Source: Stenotrophomonas sp. BIO128-Bstrain (GTDB lineage Bacteria > Pseudomonadota > Gammaproteobacteria > Xanthomonadales > Xanthomonadaceae). Taken from it: a stretch of 64,000 nucleotides of DNA. The translations under genes were made by a program, and so were the position numbers. Under the pieces are notes generated by a model. It was not told where the DNA came from and ran no database searches. It worked only from the letters and a program-made list of their open reading frames with translations. The stretch spans positions 1,178,001 through 1,242,000 of the forward strand of contig NZ_CP124620.1 of assembly GCF_030128875.1 (NCBI RefSeq), read 5' to 3'. Each line of letters opens with the position of its first letter. Within the stretch, counting starts at the first letter, position 1. Positions 1-7,801 of this stretch are shown piece after piece.

Positions 1-419
1 AGGGTGGCGTCGAGCACGACCGGGCGGGTGACGCCATGCAGGGTCAGCTCGCCGGTGATCTTCAGGCGGCCGGCGCCCTGGGACACGACCGAGGTGCTGC
101 GGAAGGCAGCCTGCGGGAACCTGGCGACATCGAAGAGTTTGTCGCTCTTCACGATCTCGTCGAGTTTCGGCACGTGGGTGGCCAGCTCGGCCAGCGGCAG
201 CTCGACCTGTACCTGCGAGGCGGCGGGCCTGGCGGCGTCGTAGACCAGCGTGCCGCTGCTGATCGCGGCGCGGCCGGTCGGGAAAGAAAAGCCGTTGTGG
301 TTCCAGGTGAACAGCACGTCGGTATGGGTCGGGTCGAGCTGGTAGGTCACCGGCGCGGCGATCGCCACGGCAGGTGCGGTGGCAGCGGTGAGCAGGGTCA
401 ACAGCACGGTGGTGCGCAT
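1..419 (-). CDS. YceI family protein (3' end outside window)
   Basis: The minus-strand reading frame opens at an ATG at 419 and runs off the left edge of the window, so only the first ~139 residues are seen. A hydrophobic leader rich in Leu and Ala, ending around AIA-A at residues 21-22, predicts a Sec signal peptide and periplasmic location. The following YQLDPTHTDVLFTWNHNGFS segment is the typical start of the YceI lipocalin-like barrel, a family that binds isoprenoid-type lipids and is often induced by stress or high pH. The exact ligand here cannot be told. It lies 113 bases downstream of the TlpA-like gene on the same strand, so the two may be co-transcribed. Confidence 0.85.
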   Translation of the reverse strand, partial: MRTTVLLTLLTAATAPAVAIAAPVTYQLDPTHTDVLFTWNHNGFSFPTGRAAISSGTLVYDAARPAASQVQVELPLAELATHVPKLDEIVKSDKLFDVARFPQAAFRSTSVVSQGAGRLKITGELTLHGVTRPVVLDAT

Positions 420-532
420 GGGGCGGGTCTCTTCGTCGTGGCGCGCAGCCGCCCGCGGCATCGCGGGGAGGCCGTGCGGGCGTGCAGCGCAGGAGGGATG
501 GCCGCGGCGGGCGGGCAGGCCGCCGCGGAGGG

Positions 533-1873
533 TTACGGGGCGACGGCCAGTGCCGGCGTCGTGGTTGCGGTCGCGGCGCTTGCCGCATACGGATCGGGCT
601 CGGCAATCAGTCCATCGAGCAGGCTGTTGAAGCGGGCCACATAATCCTGGTGATACTCCCCGGTCACGGTGCCGGTGTAGCCGGTGTAGATCTCGCGGAC
701 CTTGCCGTCACGGCCGATGATGATCGTGGTCGGGAAGGCGGCCATGTAATTGAGGCCCTTGAGTTTCTCGGTAGCGACTTTCTTGTCGGCGATGCCGCCG
801 AACACGATGTCGTAGCGGATATCAAAGTAGTCCTTGAACGTGGTCAGGGTCTTCTTGAAGTAATCGAAGTTGTCTTCCTGCTCGAAGGCGACCGCCACCG
901 CCTCCACGCCACGGTGCTGGTTCTGCTTGAACCACGGGGCCAGGAAATAGGTCTGGTCGGTGCAGTTCGGGCACCAGGTACCGATCACTTCAACGATGAC
1001 CACCTTGCCGCGGTATTTGTCGTCGCGCAGCGAGACCTGCTTGCCCTGCAGGTCGGGGAAGCTGAAATCGATGCGTTCCTGGCCATCCTTGAGGAAGGTG
1101 AGCTTGTACGGATCCGGCAGCTCCACCTTGTCGCTCTTCTCGGCCTCGAACTTCACCACGTTGTAGATGCCGCTGCCGAACGCGCCCTGGATGTTGCCGT
1201 CTTCATCGATCGTGCCGCGGATCAGCAGCGGGCTGGGCCCACTGAAGCCGGACAGGTAGAAACGGTTGCCCTGCACGGTGCCTTCCAGCTCGCGGGTATC
1301 ACCCACCACGGTCATGAACACGCCGGAGAGGCGATTCCCTTCCTGTTTGAGCAGGGCGACCTGGTTGCGCTTGTCCTGGCGGGCGGCCTTGTCGATGGTC
1401 TGCACGGCCCACTTGCCGCTGAGGTCCGCCGCCGGTGCCTCGTCCTGACCGGGCTTGACGAAGCGCCATGCCGCGCCCTGTTCGGCGGTGAAGGCAAGGT
1501 TGCGCGCCCCGTTGCGGCTGGGCACCAGGTCCTTGTACTGGCCGACCAGGTGCTTGCCATCCTCGGAGACCTTGCCTTCGAGCACCGCATCGTAGGTGTT
1601 CATCCGCACCGAGAAGGTCCCGTCATCGCGCGGGGTGACCTTGAATCTGTCGGTGCGGCTGCCGTTGAGCAGGGTAAAGGTCGCGTCCTGCGAACGCTTT
1701 CCCTTTACTTCGAAGTTGAACGGAATGGGATCGCCATCGATATTGAATTCGCCGCGCCACACGCCTTCGGCAGGAAATGGGGCGGTGGCTGCGGCCGCTG
1801 CAGGCAGGGCCAAGGACAGGCTTGAGGCGAGGAACAGGGCCGCGACGACGCGACCGGATAATGCCAGTGTCAT
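533..1873 (-). CDS. TlpA-like periplasmic redoxin with large N-terminal domain
   Basis: 446 aa. The chosen ATG at 1873 starts a clear signal peptide (hydrophobic core, then several Ala) and has GGAAG 8 bases upstream; a longer frame to 1978 exists but would bury the signal peptide. Residues ~30-270 form a beta-rich domain of unknown role. Residues ~270-420 form a thioredoxin-fold AhpC/TSA-TlpA domain with a TWCPNC active site (CxxC near residue 300), followed by a cis-Pro-type FPTTI segment. It probably works in the periplasm as a disulfide reductase or thiol-dependent oxidoreductase. The substrate is unknown. The C-terminal tail is Ala/Thr-rich and low complexity. Confidence 0.85.
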   Translation of the reverse strand: MTLALSGRVVAALFLASSLSLALPAAAAATAPFPAEGVWRGEFNIDGDPIPFNFEVKGKRSQDATFTLLNGSRTDRFKVTPRDDGTFSVRMNTYDAVLEGKVSEDGKHLVGQYKDLVPSRNGARNLAFTAEQGAAWRFVKPGQDEAPAADLSGKWAVQTIDKAARQDKRNQVALLKQEGNRLSGVFMTVVGDTRELEGTVQGNRFYLSGFSGPSPLLIRGTIDEDGNIQGAFGSGIYNVVKFEAEKSDKVELPDPYKLTFLKDGQERIDFSFPDLQGKQVSLRDDKYRGKVVIVEVIGTWCPNCTDQTYFLAPWFKQNQHRGVEAVAVAFEQEDNFDYFKKTLTTFKDYFDIRYDIVFGGIADKKVATEKLKGLNYMAAFPTTIIIGRDGKVREIYTGYTGTVTGEYHQDYVARFNSLLDGLIAEPDPYAASAATATTTPALAVAP

Positions 1874-2183
1874 GAGAGTGCTTCCAGATAATCCCCTTGG
1901 ACGCGCCAAGTCGCCGGCGATGCAGCCCCCGTTCCACTGCATCCGCTGAAAGGCCATCCCTGGCCGGTCACGTGCCATCCGTGGCGTGACTGGATTATTG
2001 CCACGTGAATGTCGTAAAAGTTCATCGTGGCTTGGAACGCATGTTCATCAGCATATTCACCGGCGCGACGATGGCAGGCTGATAACCGTTTTGACATCAG
2101 CGCATTTGCCGCCGTGGCCTGCATCGAAGACCATGGTGCTCGAGGCGCCCGGCCCCGCGCCGATACTAAGGAGGGAACCCATC
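1874..2183. other. Intergenic region between divergent genes
   Basis: 310 bases separating the TlpA-like gene from the next plus-strand gene. It must carry promoters for both sides. A TTGACA is visible at 2091-2096 on the plus strand, but I see no convincing -10 hexamer at the expected spacing. No RNA gene or strong hairpin was recognised. Confidence 0.4.
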
Positions 2184-2792
2184 GTGAAGCCAAGGGAAGG
2201 TATCCAGGTCTCGGTTTATACCCGCTGGCACCAGCTGGCCGTCCCGCTCGCATTCCTGTTGGCCGCGGGCAGTTTCATGTTCATCGTGCTCAATCGCGGT
2301 CCGGTGGGTATCGCCATCGTGGTGGCACTGCTGTGCCTGGTGCTGCCGCCGTTGTTGGCCTTCCAGGGCTTTCCGACGCGCAATGAAGTGATGGTCATGG
2401 CCGATGGCCTGATGTTTTCGCGACGTGACGCGGTGCCCTTCGATCAGTTGTCCAGCTGGGGCACCGATGACTACCTGAAACTGGTGCGGCCGGGCCGCAC
2501 GACGCTGATGGTGAGTGCAGCCGATCTGCAGAGCCGTGACCGCCTGCTGCGCGAATTCGAACACGCACTGGAGGCTTGGCAACGCAGGCAGCCTGCGCCC
2601 AGCGAGCCGATCCGGCGTACTCACTTCTATGGCTCGGCGCGTGCGGCGGCCATCGGTGCGGTGATCATCGGGCTGGGCGCGCTGTGCATGGTCATGGCAT
2701 TGCGGTTGCGTGAGCCGTCCATCGAGCTGGCGGTTGTCGGCGCGCTGGGTGGCCTGGTCGGCGTGGTCATGCTGCTTGGCCGGCGGGTGTGA
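2184..2792 (+). CDS. Hypothetical membrane protein, four predicted TM segments
   Basis: 202 aa, not recognised as a named family. The GTG at 2184 is preferred because AAGGAGG lies at 2168-2174 with 9 bases spacing; the frame is open further upstream to 1986 without a comparable site. Two hydrophobic segments lie near residues 15-60 and two near 150-200, separated by a ~90-residue soluble stretch with a PH-like feel (a strand-rich region followed by an amphipathic helix). It is therefore probably an inner-membrane protein with a cytoplasmic middle domain. It precedes another membrane protein and a 23-residue mini-protein, a group that may belong together. Confidence 0.7.
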   Translation: MKPREGIQVSVYTRWHQLAVPLAFLLAAGSFMFIVLNRGPVGIAIVVALLCLVLPPLLAFQGFPTRNEVMVMADGLMFSRRDAVPFDQLSSWGTDDYLKLVRPGRTTLMVSAADLQSRDRLLREFEHALEAWQRRQPAPSEPIRRTHFYGSARAAAIGAVIIGLGALCMVMALRLREPSIELAVVGALGGLVGVVMLLGRRV

Positions 2793-2909
2793 GTCTGGCG
2801 CGGCCGTCCACACGGTCTTGTTTTCAGCGTCTCGCGTATTTCACGACCTGAAGCGCAGCCTGCCGATGCGAGCTGCATCCGCAGCGCATGAAAAGGAGTG
2901 CCATCCGCT

Positions 2910-3950
2910 ATGAATACCCGAGGCGATTACGCCCACCCCGAGCCCGTCGCTGCCGCGACCGTGGCCGTGGTCACCCCACCGCCGGTGGTGGATCTTCCAC
3001 GCGAGAGCGCCGTGTCATGGGGCGCGATCCTGGCCGGTGCCATCGCCGCAGCCGCGCTTTCGTTGATCCTGGTGATTCTCGGCGTGGGCCTGGGCCTGTC
3101 GTCGGTCTCGCCGTGGTCGTTTGAGGGCGTGACTGCCGAGACCTTCGGCTGGTCCAGCATTGCCTGGTTGACCTTCACCGCCATCGCGGCCTCCGGCCTG
3201 GGTGGCTATCTGGCCGGTCGCCTGCGCACGAAGTGGAGCAACCTGCACGGCGATGAGACCTACTTCCGCGATACCGCACATGGTTTCGTGTCGTGGGCGG
3301 TGGCCACCCTGCTGACCGCCGCACTGCTGACCTCCGCGATCGGCGGCATTCTCGGCGCTGGCGCCAAGGTGGCCGGTGCCACCGCAGGTGCGGCGGCGTC
3401 CACTGCCGGCGGTATTGCCGCAGCGGGCGCAGGCTCGGCCGCAATGGGCAACGAAGAGGGTGACGTGCAGTACTGGGTGGATTCGCTGTTCCGTGCCAAC
3501 CCGACCTCAGCGCAGCCCGCGCCGCCGGTGGGTCCGGCCGATGCAGCGGCGCCCCCGGCACCGCCGGTCAACGGCGCACCGCCGCCGCCGCGCCCGATGC
3601 CGGGTGCCGACCGTCGTGCGGACAGCCGTGAGGTGCGTACCGAGGTCAATCGCATCATCGTCAACAGCCTCAAGTCCGACACCATGGACCCGGCCGATAC
3701 CCAGTACCTGGGCCAGCTGGTGGCGGCACAGACCGGCATGAGCCAGGCCGAGGCACAGGCCCGCGTGACCGATGTCCAGACCCGCCTGCGCGCTGCGCTG
3801 GACAACGCCAAGCAGCAGGCCAAGGAGGCGGCCGACGATGCCCGCAAGGCGACCGCCTATGCCGCGCTGTGGCTGTTCATCACGCTGCTGATCGGTGCCT
3901 TCATCGCCAGCCTGAGTGCCACCTGGGGCGGCCGTCGCCGCGACCTGTGA
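2910..3950 (+). CDS. Hypothetical membrane protein with Ala/Pro-rich linker
   Basis: 346 aa. The ATG at 2910 has AAGGAG at 2893-2898; a GTG at 2898 is an alternative. A Pro/Val-rich cytoplasmic start is followed by TM segments at about residues 35-60, 70-95 and 125-150, a Gly/Ala-rich stretch, a Pro-rich linker (~200-240), a charged helical region (~245-320) and a last TM near 325-340. Proteins of this layout are frequent near stress and membrane-homeostasis genes in Xanthomonadaceae, but I know no assigned function. The strong AGGAGG-type site after its stop starts the next mini-protein, so the two are probably one transcript ending at the hairpin at 4061. Confidence 0.75.
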   Translation: MNTRGDYAHPEPVAAATVAVVTPPPVVDLPRESAVSWGAILAGAIAAAALSLILVILGVGLGLSSVSPWSFEGVTAETFGWSSIAWLTFTAIAASGLGGYLAGRLRTKWSNLHGDETYFRDTAHGFVSWAVATLLTAALLTSAIGGILGAGAKVAGATAGAAASTAGGIAAAGAGSAAMGNEEGDVQYWVDSLFRANPTSAQPAPPVGPADAAAPPAPPVNGAPPPPRPMPGADRRADSREVRTEVNRIIVNSLKSDTMDPADTQYLGQLVAAQTGMSQAEAQARVTDVQTRLRAALDNAKQQAKEAADDARKATAYAALWLFITLLIGAFIASLSATWGGRRRDL

Positions 3951-3978
3951 ACCTGACCATCCCAAGGGAGGAAACACC

Positions 3979-4050
3979 ATGAAGTACATTCTGCTGTGGA
4001 TGCTCGGCATTCCGATTCCGCTGCTGCTCCTGTTCGCGCTGCTGCGCTGA
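3979..4050 (+). CDS. 23-residue hydrophobic mini-protein
   Basis: A short frame (ATG 3979, TGA ending 4050) preceded by GGGAGG with 8 bases spacing. The product begins MKYILLWMLGIPIPLL and is one continuous membrane-spanning helix with a Gly-Ile-Pro-Ile-Pro kink and a terminal Arg. It is too short for routine gene callers. The excellent ribosome-binding site, position between a gene and a terminator, and all-hydrophobic composition argue that it is translated. A role as a regulator or subunit of the preceding membrane protein is inference only. Confidence 0.6.
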   Translation: MKYILLWMLGIPIPLLLLFALLR

Positions 4051-4060
4051 CCGTTCCACC

Positions 4061-4090
4061 ATCAGGCCGCCTTCGGGCGGCCTGATGCGT
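4061..4090 (+). terminator. Hairpin terminator after the mini-protein
   Basis: An 11-bp perfect stem (ATCAGGCCGCC / GGCGGCCTGAT) around a stable TTCG tetraloop, 10 bases after the stop at 4050. There is no good T-tract, so termination may be only partly intrinsic. Confidence 0.65.
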
Positions 4091-4305
4091 TGTGGCGGCC
4101 CGGCCGGGAAACTGGCGAGGTGAACAGCCCAGGTCCGGTCTTTCTGAATGAGTCAGGGAAGTGCAAACAACCTTCACGCCATCAGCATCTGCCGTAATGC
4201 CCAATCTTCCTGAATTCATTTAAGCTTGGACGATTGCGACCCCCATTCATATCGGTGATGGGGCGTCTGTCCACCCGGTGTTTCCCTTCTTTCAGGACCT
4301 TTTCC

Positions 4306-5166
4306 ATGGCGGCTTTGCAGCAGCGCACGATCGATCTCATTCGCAGCCATCAAGAGCCCCTGCTGGCCGCATGGGCCGGCAATCTGGCCGGTTCCAGCCA
4401 GGCCCAGGACGGCCGCCTGTCCTCCCGCGAGCTGGACCAGCAGGTCCGCGAGTTCTGGCGTCTGTTCCTGGAGGCGCTGTCGGCTACGGAGGTCAGCTCC
4501 ATCGCACGGGTCGAGTGGCAGGACATCCGCCGCTTCCTGGAGGAACTTTCCCGCGAGCGCGTGCTGAAGGGCTTCAACTCGTCGGAGACCGCCAGCTTCA
4601 TCTTCTCGCTGAAGCGACCGCTGTTCGAGGTGATCCAGCAGGGCTACGTGAATGATCCGGCGCAGCTGGGCGACCAGTTGTGGGCGATCTCCGAGCTGAT
4701 CGACCAGTTGGGACTGCACACGGTCAGCGTGTTCCAGAAGACGCGCGAAGACGTGATCCAGCGCCAGCAGGAAGAGATGCTGGAGCTGTCCACGCCGGTG
4801 GTGAAGCTGTGGGAAGGCGTCCTCGCGCTGCCGATGATCGGCACGCTGGATTCGCAGCGCACCCAGGTGGTGATGGAATCGCTGCTGCAGCGCATCGTGG
4901 ATACCGGTTCGGAAATCGCGATCATCGATATCACCGGCGTGCCCACCGTGGACACGCTGGTCGCACAGCATCTGCTGAAGACCGTGACCGCCATCCGCCT
5001 GATGGGTGCCGATGCGATCATCAGTGGCGTGCGGCCGCAGATCGCCCAGACCATCGTGCACCTCGGGCTGGACCTGCAGGGCATCGTGACCAAGGCCAAC
5101 CTCGCCGACGCACTGGCACTGGCGCTCAAGCGCACCGGCCAGACCGTGACCCGGACTGCCCGCTGA
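4306..5166 (+). CDS. rsbR: RsbR-like stressosome sensor/co-antagonist
   Basis: 286 aa. Residues ~1-150 are an all-helical N-terminal sensor domain of the RsbR type. Residues ~160-280 are a STAS domain containing DITGVPTVDT and GVRPQIAQTIVHLG, which match the region carrying the phosphorylated threonines of Bacillus RsbR proteins. In the known system RsbR and RsbS form a large icosahedral complex that holds the kinase RsbT until stress. ATG 4306 was chosen because the product then begins directly with the helical domain; no strong Shine-Dalgarno is visible. It is the first gene of an operon running to 9728, with 1 base between its stop and the next ATG. Confidence 0.88.
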   Translation: MAALQQRTIDLIRSHQEPLLAAWAGNLAGSSQAQDGRLSSRELDQQVREFWRLFLEALSATEVSSIARVEWQDIRRFLEELSRERVLKGFNSSETASFIFSLKRPLFEVIQQGYVNDPAQLGDQLWAISELIDQLGLHTVSVFQKTREDVIQRQQEEMLELSTPVVKLWEGVLALPMIGTLDSQRTQVVMESLLQRIVDTGSEIAIIDITGVPTVDTLVAQHLLKTVTAIRLMGADAIISGVRPQIAQTIVHLGLDLQGIVTKANLADALALALKRTGQTVTRTAR

Positions 5167-5167
5167 G

Positions 5168-5539
5168 ATGGAACGCATCCCGATCCTGCAGATGGGCGAT
5201 CTGCTGCTGGTGACCATCCAGGTGGACATGCACGATTAGCTCGCGCTGACCCTGCAGGATGACCTCACCGAGAAGATCCGCAGCACCTCCGCGCGCGGCG
5301 TGCTGATCGATATTTCCGCACTGGATATCGTCGATTCGTTCATCGGCCGCATGATCGCGACCATTTCGTCGCTGGCCCGGATCATGGATGCCACCACGGT
5401 GGTGGTGGGCATGCAGCCGGCCGTGGCGATTACGCTGGTGGAGCTCGGCCTCACCCTCAGCGGCGTGCGCACCGCGCTCAACGTGGAGCGCGGCATGAAG
5501 CTGCTGCAGCGCACCGACGAAGACGAAGCGGCCTCATGA
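5168..5539 (+). pseudogene. rsbS: rsbS-like STAS gene interrupted by an in-frame amber codon
   Basis: Read from ATG 5168, the frame encodes MERIPILQMGDLLLVTIQ..., stops at TAG 5237-5239 (codon 24), then continues in the same frame with a full STAS domain to TGA 5537-5539. Removing the stop gives a 123-residue protein colinear with Bacillus RsbS, including the LDIVDSFIGR segment carrying the phospho-serine. The stop sits where Bacillus RsbS has Gln, so CAG to TAG is the simplest change. No start codon with a ribosome-binding site is evident just after the stop; a GTG at 5300 would give a 79-residue fragment missing the first strands. The end overlaps rsbT by ATGA. A sequencing error or suppression cannot be excluded. 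Confidence 0.8.
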
Positions 5540-5937
5540 GTGCCAACAGTGGTTCGCTGCCGATCCGCATCGAGCAGGATGTGGTGCTGGCCCGCCAGGC
5601 CGCGCGCCAGGTGTGCGTGGCCTGCAAGCTGCGCCTGATCGACCAGACCAAGCTGGTTACTGCCGCCAGTGAGCTGGCCCGCAACGCCGTGATCTACGGT
5701 GGCGGCGGGACGATGGACTGGGACGTGGTCGAGAGGGGGCTGCGCAAGGGCGTGCGGCTGGTCTTCGCCGACAACGGGCCGGGCATTCCGGATGTCGCGC
5801 AGGCGCTGACCGATGGCTGGTCGTCCGGCTCGGGCATGGGCCTGGGGCTGTCCGGCTCACGCCGGCTGGTGGATGAATTCGAGCTGGAGAGTGCGCCGGG
5901 GCAGGGCACCCGCATCACGATCACCAAATGGAGCTGA
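5536..5937 (+). CDS. rsbT: RsbT-like serine/threonine kinase (HATPase fold)
   Basis: 133 aa. A GHKL ATPase-type switch kinase: the N box appears as ASELARNAVIYGGGG, the G1 box as FADNGPGIPD, and a Gly-rich GSGMGLGLSGSRR lid follows. In the stressosome paradigm RsbT phosphorylates RsbR and RsbS, leaves the complex and then activates a downstream phosphatase. The ATG overlaps the stop of the rsbS frame by ATGA, so its translation is probably coupled to rsbS. The amber codon in rsbS might therefore also lower RsbT output. The stop overlaps the next gene by 10 bases. Confidence 0.9.
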   Translation: MSANSGSLPIRIEQDVVLARQAARQVCVACKLRLIDQTKLVTAASELARNAVIYGGGGTMDWDVVERGLRKGVRLVFADNGPGIPDVAQALTDGWSSGSGMGLGLSGSRRLVDEFELESAPGQGTRITITKWS

Positions 5938-6944
5938 ACTTCGCAGGCCAGGTAACGCGGGTCGTGGTGGTCGAAGAAACCTCACAGGTCGGACAGGCGC
6001 GACGCGAAGCGCTGGCACTGGCCGATCATGTCGGCCTGGATGAAATGGACGCCGGCCGCGCGGCGCTGGTGGCGACCGAAATGGCGACCAACGTGCTCAA
6101 ACATGGGCGCGGTGGCCGCATGTACCTGTCCGTGGTCTGCGGCCGCGGCGGCAACGGGGTGGAGCTGTGCACCGTGGACGCCGGCCCGGGCTTTTCCCTG
6201 GCCGAGTGCCTTCCGGACGGGTATTCGACCGGCGGCACCCAGGGCCTCGGGCTGGGCGCGATCCAGCGCCAGGCCAGCGTGCTCGATGCCTGGTCCGATG
6301 CCAAGGGGGCGGTGGTCGTGGCGCGGATCTACGCCAGCCGCACCCCGCGCGACATCGACGTGGCCTACGGCGCCCTGCGCCTGCCGATGCGCCACGAGCT
6401 GGCCTGCGGCGATGCATGGCATATCCGCGCAGACGCACGGACCGTGTCGCTCACGGTGATCGATGGCCTCGGCCACGGGCTTCCTGCGGCCGATGCTGCG
6501 TGGGCCGGTGTGGATGCGGTCGCGCATTCTGCCGCGGGCGGCGCACCGGCGTTGATCGGCGTGCTGCATGCCGGTATGTCCGGTACCCGGGGTGGCGCGG
6601 CAGCGGTGGCCTGCGTGGATGTGGCGACGGGCCAGGTGGAGTTCGCCGGCATCGGCAACATCGCCGCCAGCCTGTGCGAGCCCACCAGTTCGCGTGGGTT
6701 GGCCTCGCACCCGGGGATCGTGGGTGTGCAGTACCGCAAGGCACAACCATTCCATTTTCACGCGGCCACAGGCACGCTGCTGGTCATGCACAGCGATGGA
6801 CTACAGGCGCGTTGGAGCCTGCGTGATTACCCCGGCCTGTTCCACCGTCATCCAGCAGTGATCGTGGCGGTGCTGCAGCGTGATTTTGATCGTGGCCGGG
6901 ATGACGCCGGCATTGTTGCCCTGCGTCTTGGAGATCTGCATTGA
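5928..6944 (+). CDS. HATPase + PP2C (SpoIIE/RsbX-like) phosphatase
   Basis: 338 aa. Residues ~1-135 form an RsbT/RsbW-like ATP-binding domain (TEMATNVLKHG, DAGPGF, GTQGLGLGAI). Residues ~150-335 form a PP2C-type SpoIIE phosphatase with acidic metal ligands at GDAW, IDGLGHG, HSDGL and the terminal DDAGIVAL. By analogy with RsbX it would dephosphorylate RsbR/RsbS and reset the complex; the fused ATPase could let it compete with RsbT. It is translated from an ATG inside rsbT and overlaps the next gene by 4 bases. The R-S-T-X order, followed by a two-component pair, resembles Gram-negative stressosome loci such as those of Vibrio. Confidence 0.88.
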   Translation: MELNFAGQVTRVVVVEETSQVGQARREALALADHVGLDEMDAGRAALVATEMATNVLKHGRGGRMYLSVVCGRGGNGVELCTVDAGPGFSLAECLPDGYSTGGTQGLGLGAIQRQASVLDAWSDAKGAVVVARIYASRTPRDIDVAYGALRLPMRHELACGDAWHIRADARTVSLTVIDGLGHGLPAADAAWAGVDAVAHSAAGGAPALIGVLHAGMSGTRGGAAAVACVDVATGQVEFAGIGNIAASLCEPTSSRGLASHPGIVGVQYRKAQPFHFHAATGTLLVMHSDGLQARWSLRDYPGLFHRHPAVIVAVLQRDFDRGRDDAGIVALRLGDLH

Positions 6945-7801
6945 GCGTCACCCCCAATGATGAGGAACTGCAGCGGCTGCGACTGGAAGCCGATGCGCTG
7001 CGTGCCGAGTTGGATGAAACCAATCAGGGCGTGCTCGCGCTGTATGCCGAGCTGGATCAGCAGGCCGAGCAGCTGCGCGAGGTCTCCGAGCTGAAGAGCC
7101 GGTTCCTGTCATACATGAGTCATGAGTTCCGCACGCCGCTGGGCTCGATCCTGAGCATGACGCGGCTGCTGGAAGACGGCATGGACGGCCCGCTGACCGA
7201 CGAGCAGCGCCGCCAGGTGCGCTTCATCAGCGCCTCCACCAGCGAGCTGCGCGAGATGGTGGACGACCTGTTGGACCTGGCCAAGATCGAGGCCGGGCGG
7301 ATCACCATTTCACCGGCCTGGTTCGACCTGATGGACCTGTTCTCGGCCCTGCGCGGCATGTTCCGCCCGCTGGTGGAAGGCAACCAGGTGGACCTGGTGT
7401 TCGAAGATCCGCCGGTGATGCCGTTGCTGTACACCGACGACAAGAAGCTGGCGCAGATCCTGCGCAACTTCATTTCCAACGCACTGAAGTTCACGCCCAA
7501 TGGGCAGGTGGTGGTGTCGACCCGGTTGGAAGGGGAGAGCGCCGTGCGCTTCAGTGTGCGCGATACCGGCATCGGCATCCCCGCCGAACTGCAGTCCACC
7601 CTGTTCGAGGATTTCGTGCAGGTGGATACACCGCTGCAGAAACGCCTGCGCGGCACCGGGCTGGGGTTGTCACTGTGCAAGCGCTTTGCCGAGCTGCTTG
7701 GTGGGCACGTCGGGGTCGAAAGTGAAATCGGCGCAGGCTCGGACTTCTATGTGGTGTTGCCGCTGACCTTGGCCACGGAGGCCGCGAATGGCGAACCCTG
7801 A
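6941..7801 (+). CDS. Soluble sensor histidine kinase of the stressosome operon
   Basis: 286 aa, TTG start (6941) overlapping the previous stop by TTGA. A short N-terminal coiled coil (~1-50) leads into HisKA with SHEFRTPLGSI (His near residue 66) and an HATPase_c domain with NFISNALKFT, DTGIGI and GTGLGLSLCKRFAE. There are no membrane segments or sensor domain, so input must come from partners, most likely the RsbT/RsbX-like proteins or the stressosome itself. The next gene, a receiver-containing protein, overlaps by 14 bases and is the obvious phosphotransfer partner. Confidence 0.9.
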   Translation: MSVTPNDEELQRLRLEADALRAELDETNQGVLALYAELDQQAEQLREVSELKSRFLSYMSHEFRTPLGSILSMTRLLEDGMDGPLTDEQRRQVRFISASTSELREMVDDLLDLAKIEAGRITISPAWFDLMDLFSALRGMFRPLVEGNQVDLVFEDPPVMPLLYTDDKKLAQILRNFISNALKFTPNGQVVVSTRLEGESAVRFSVRDTGIGIPAELQSTLFEDFVQVDTPLQKRLRGTGLGLSLCKRFAELLGGHVGVESEIGAGSDFYVVLPLTLATEAANGEP

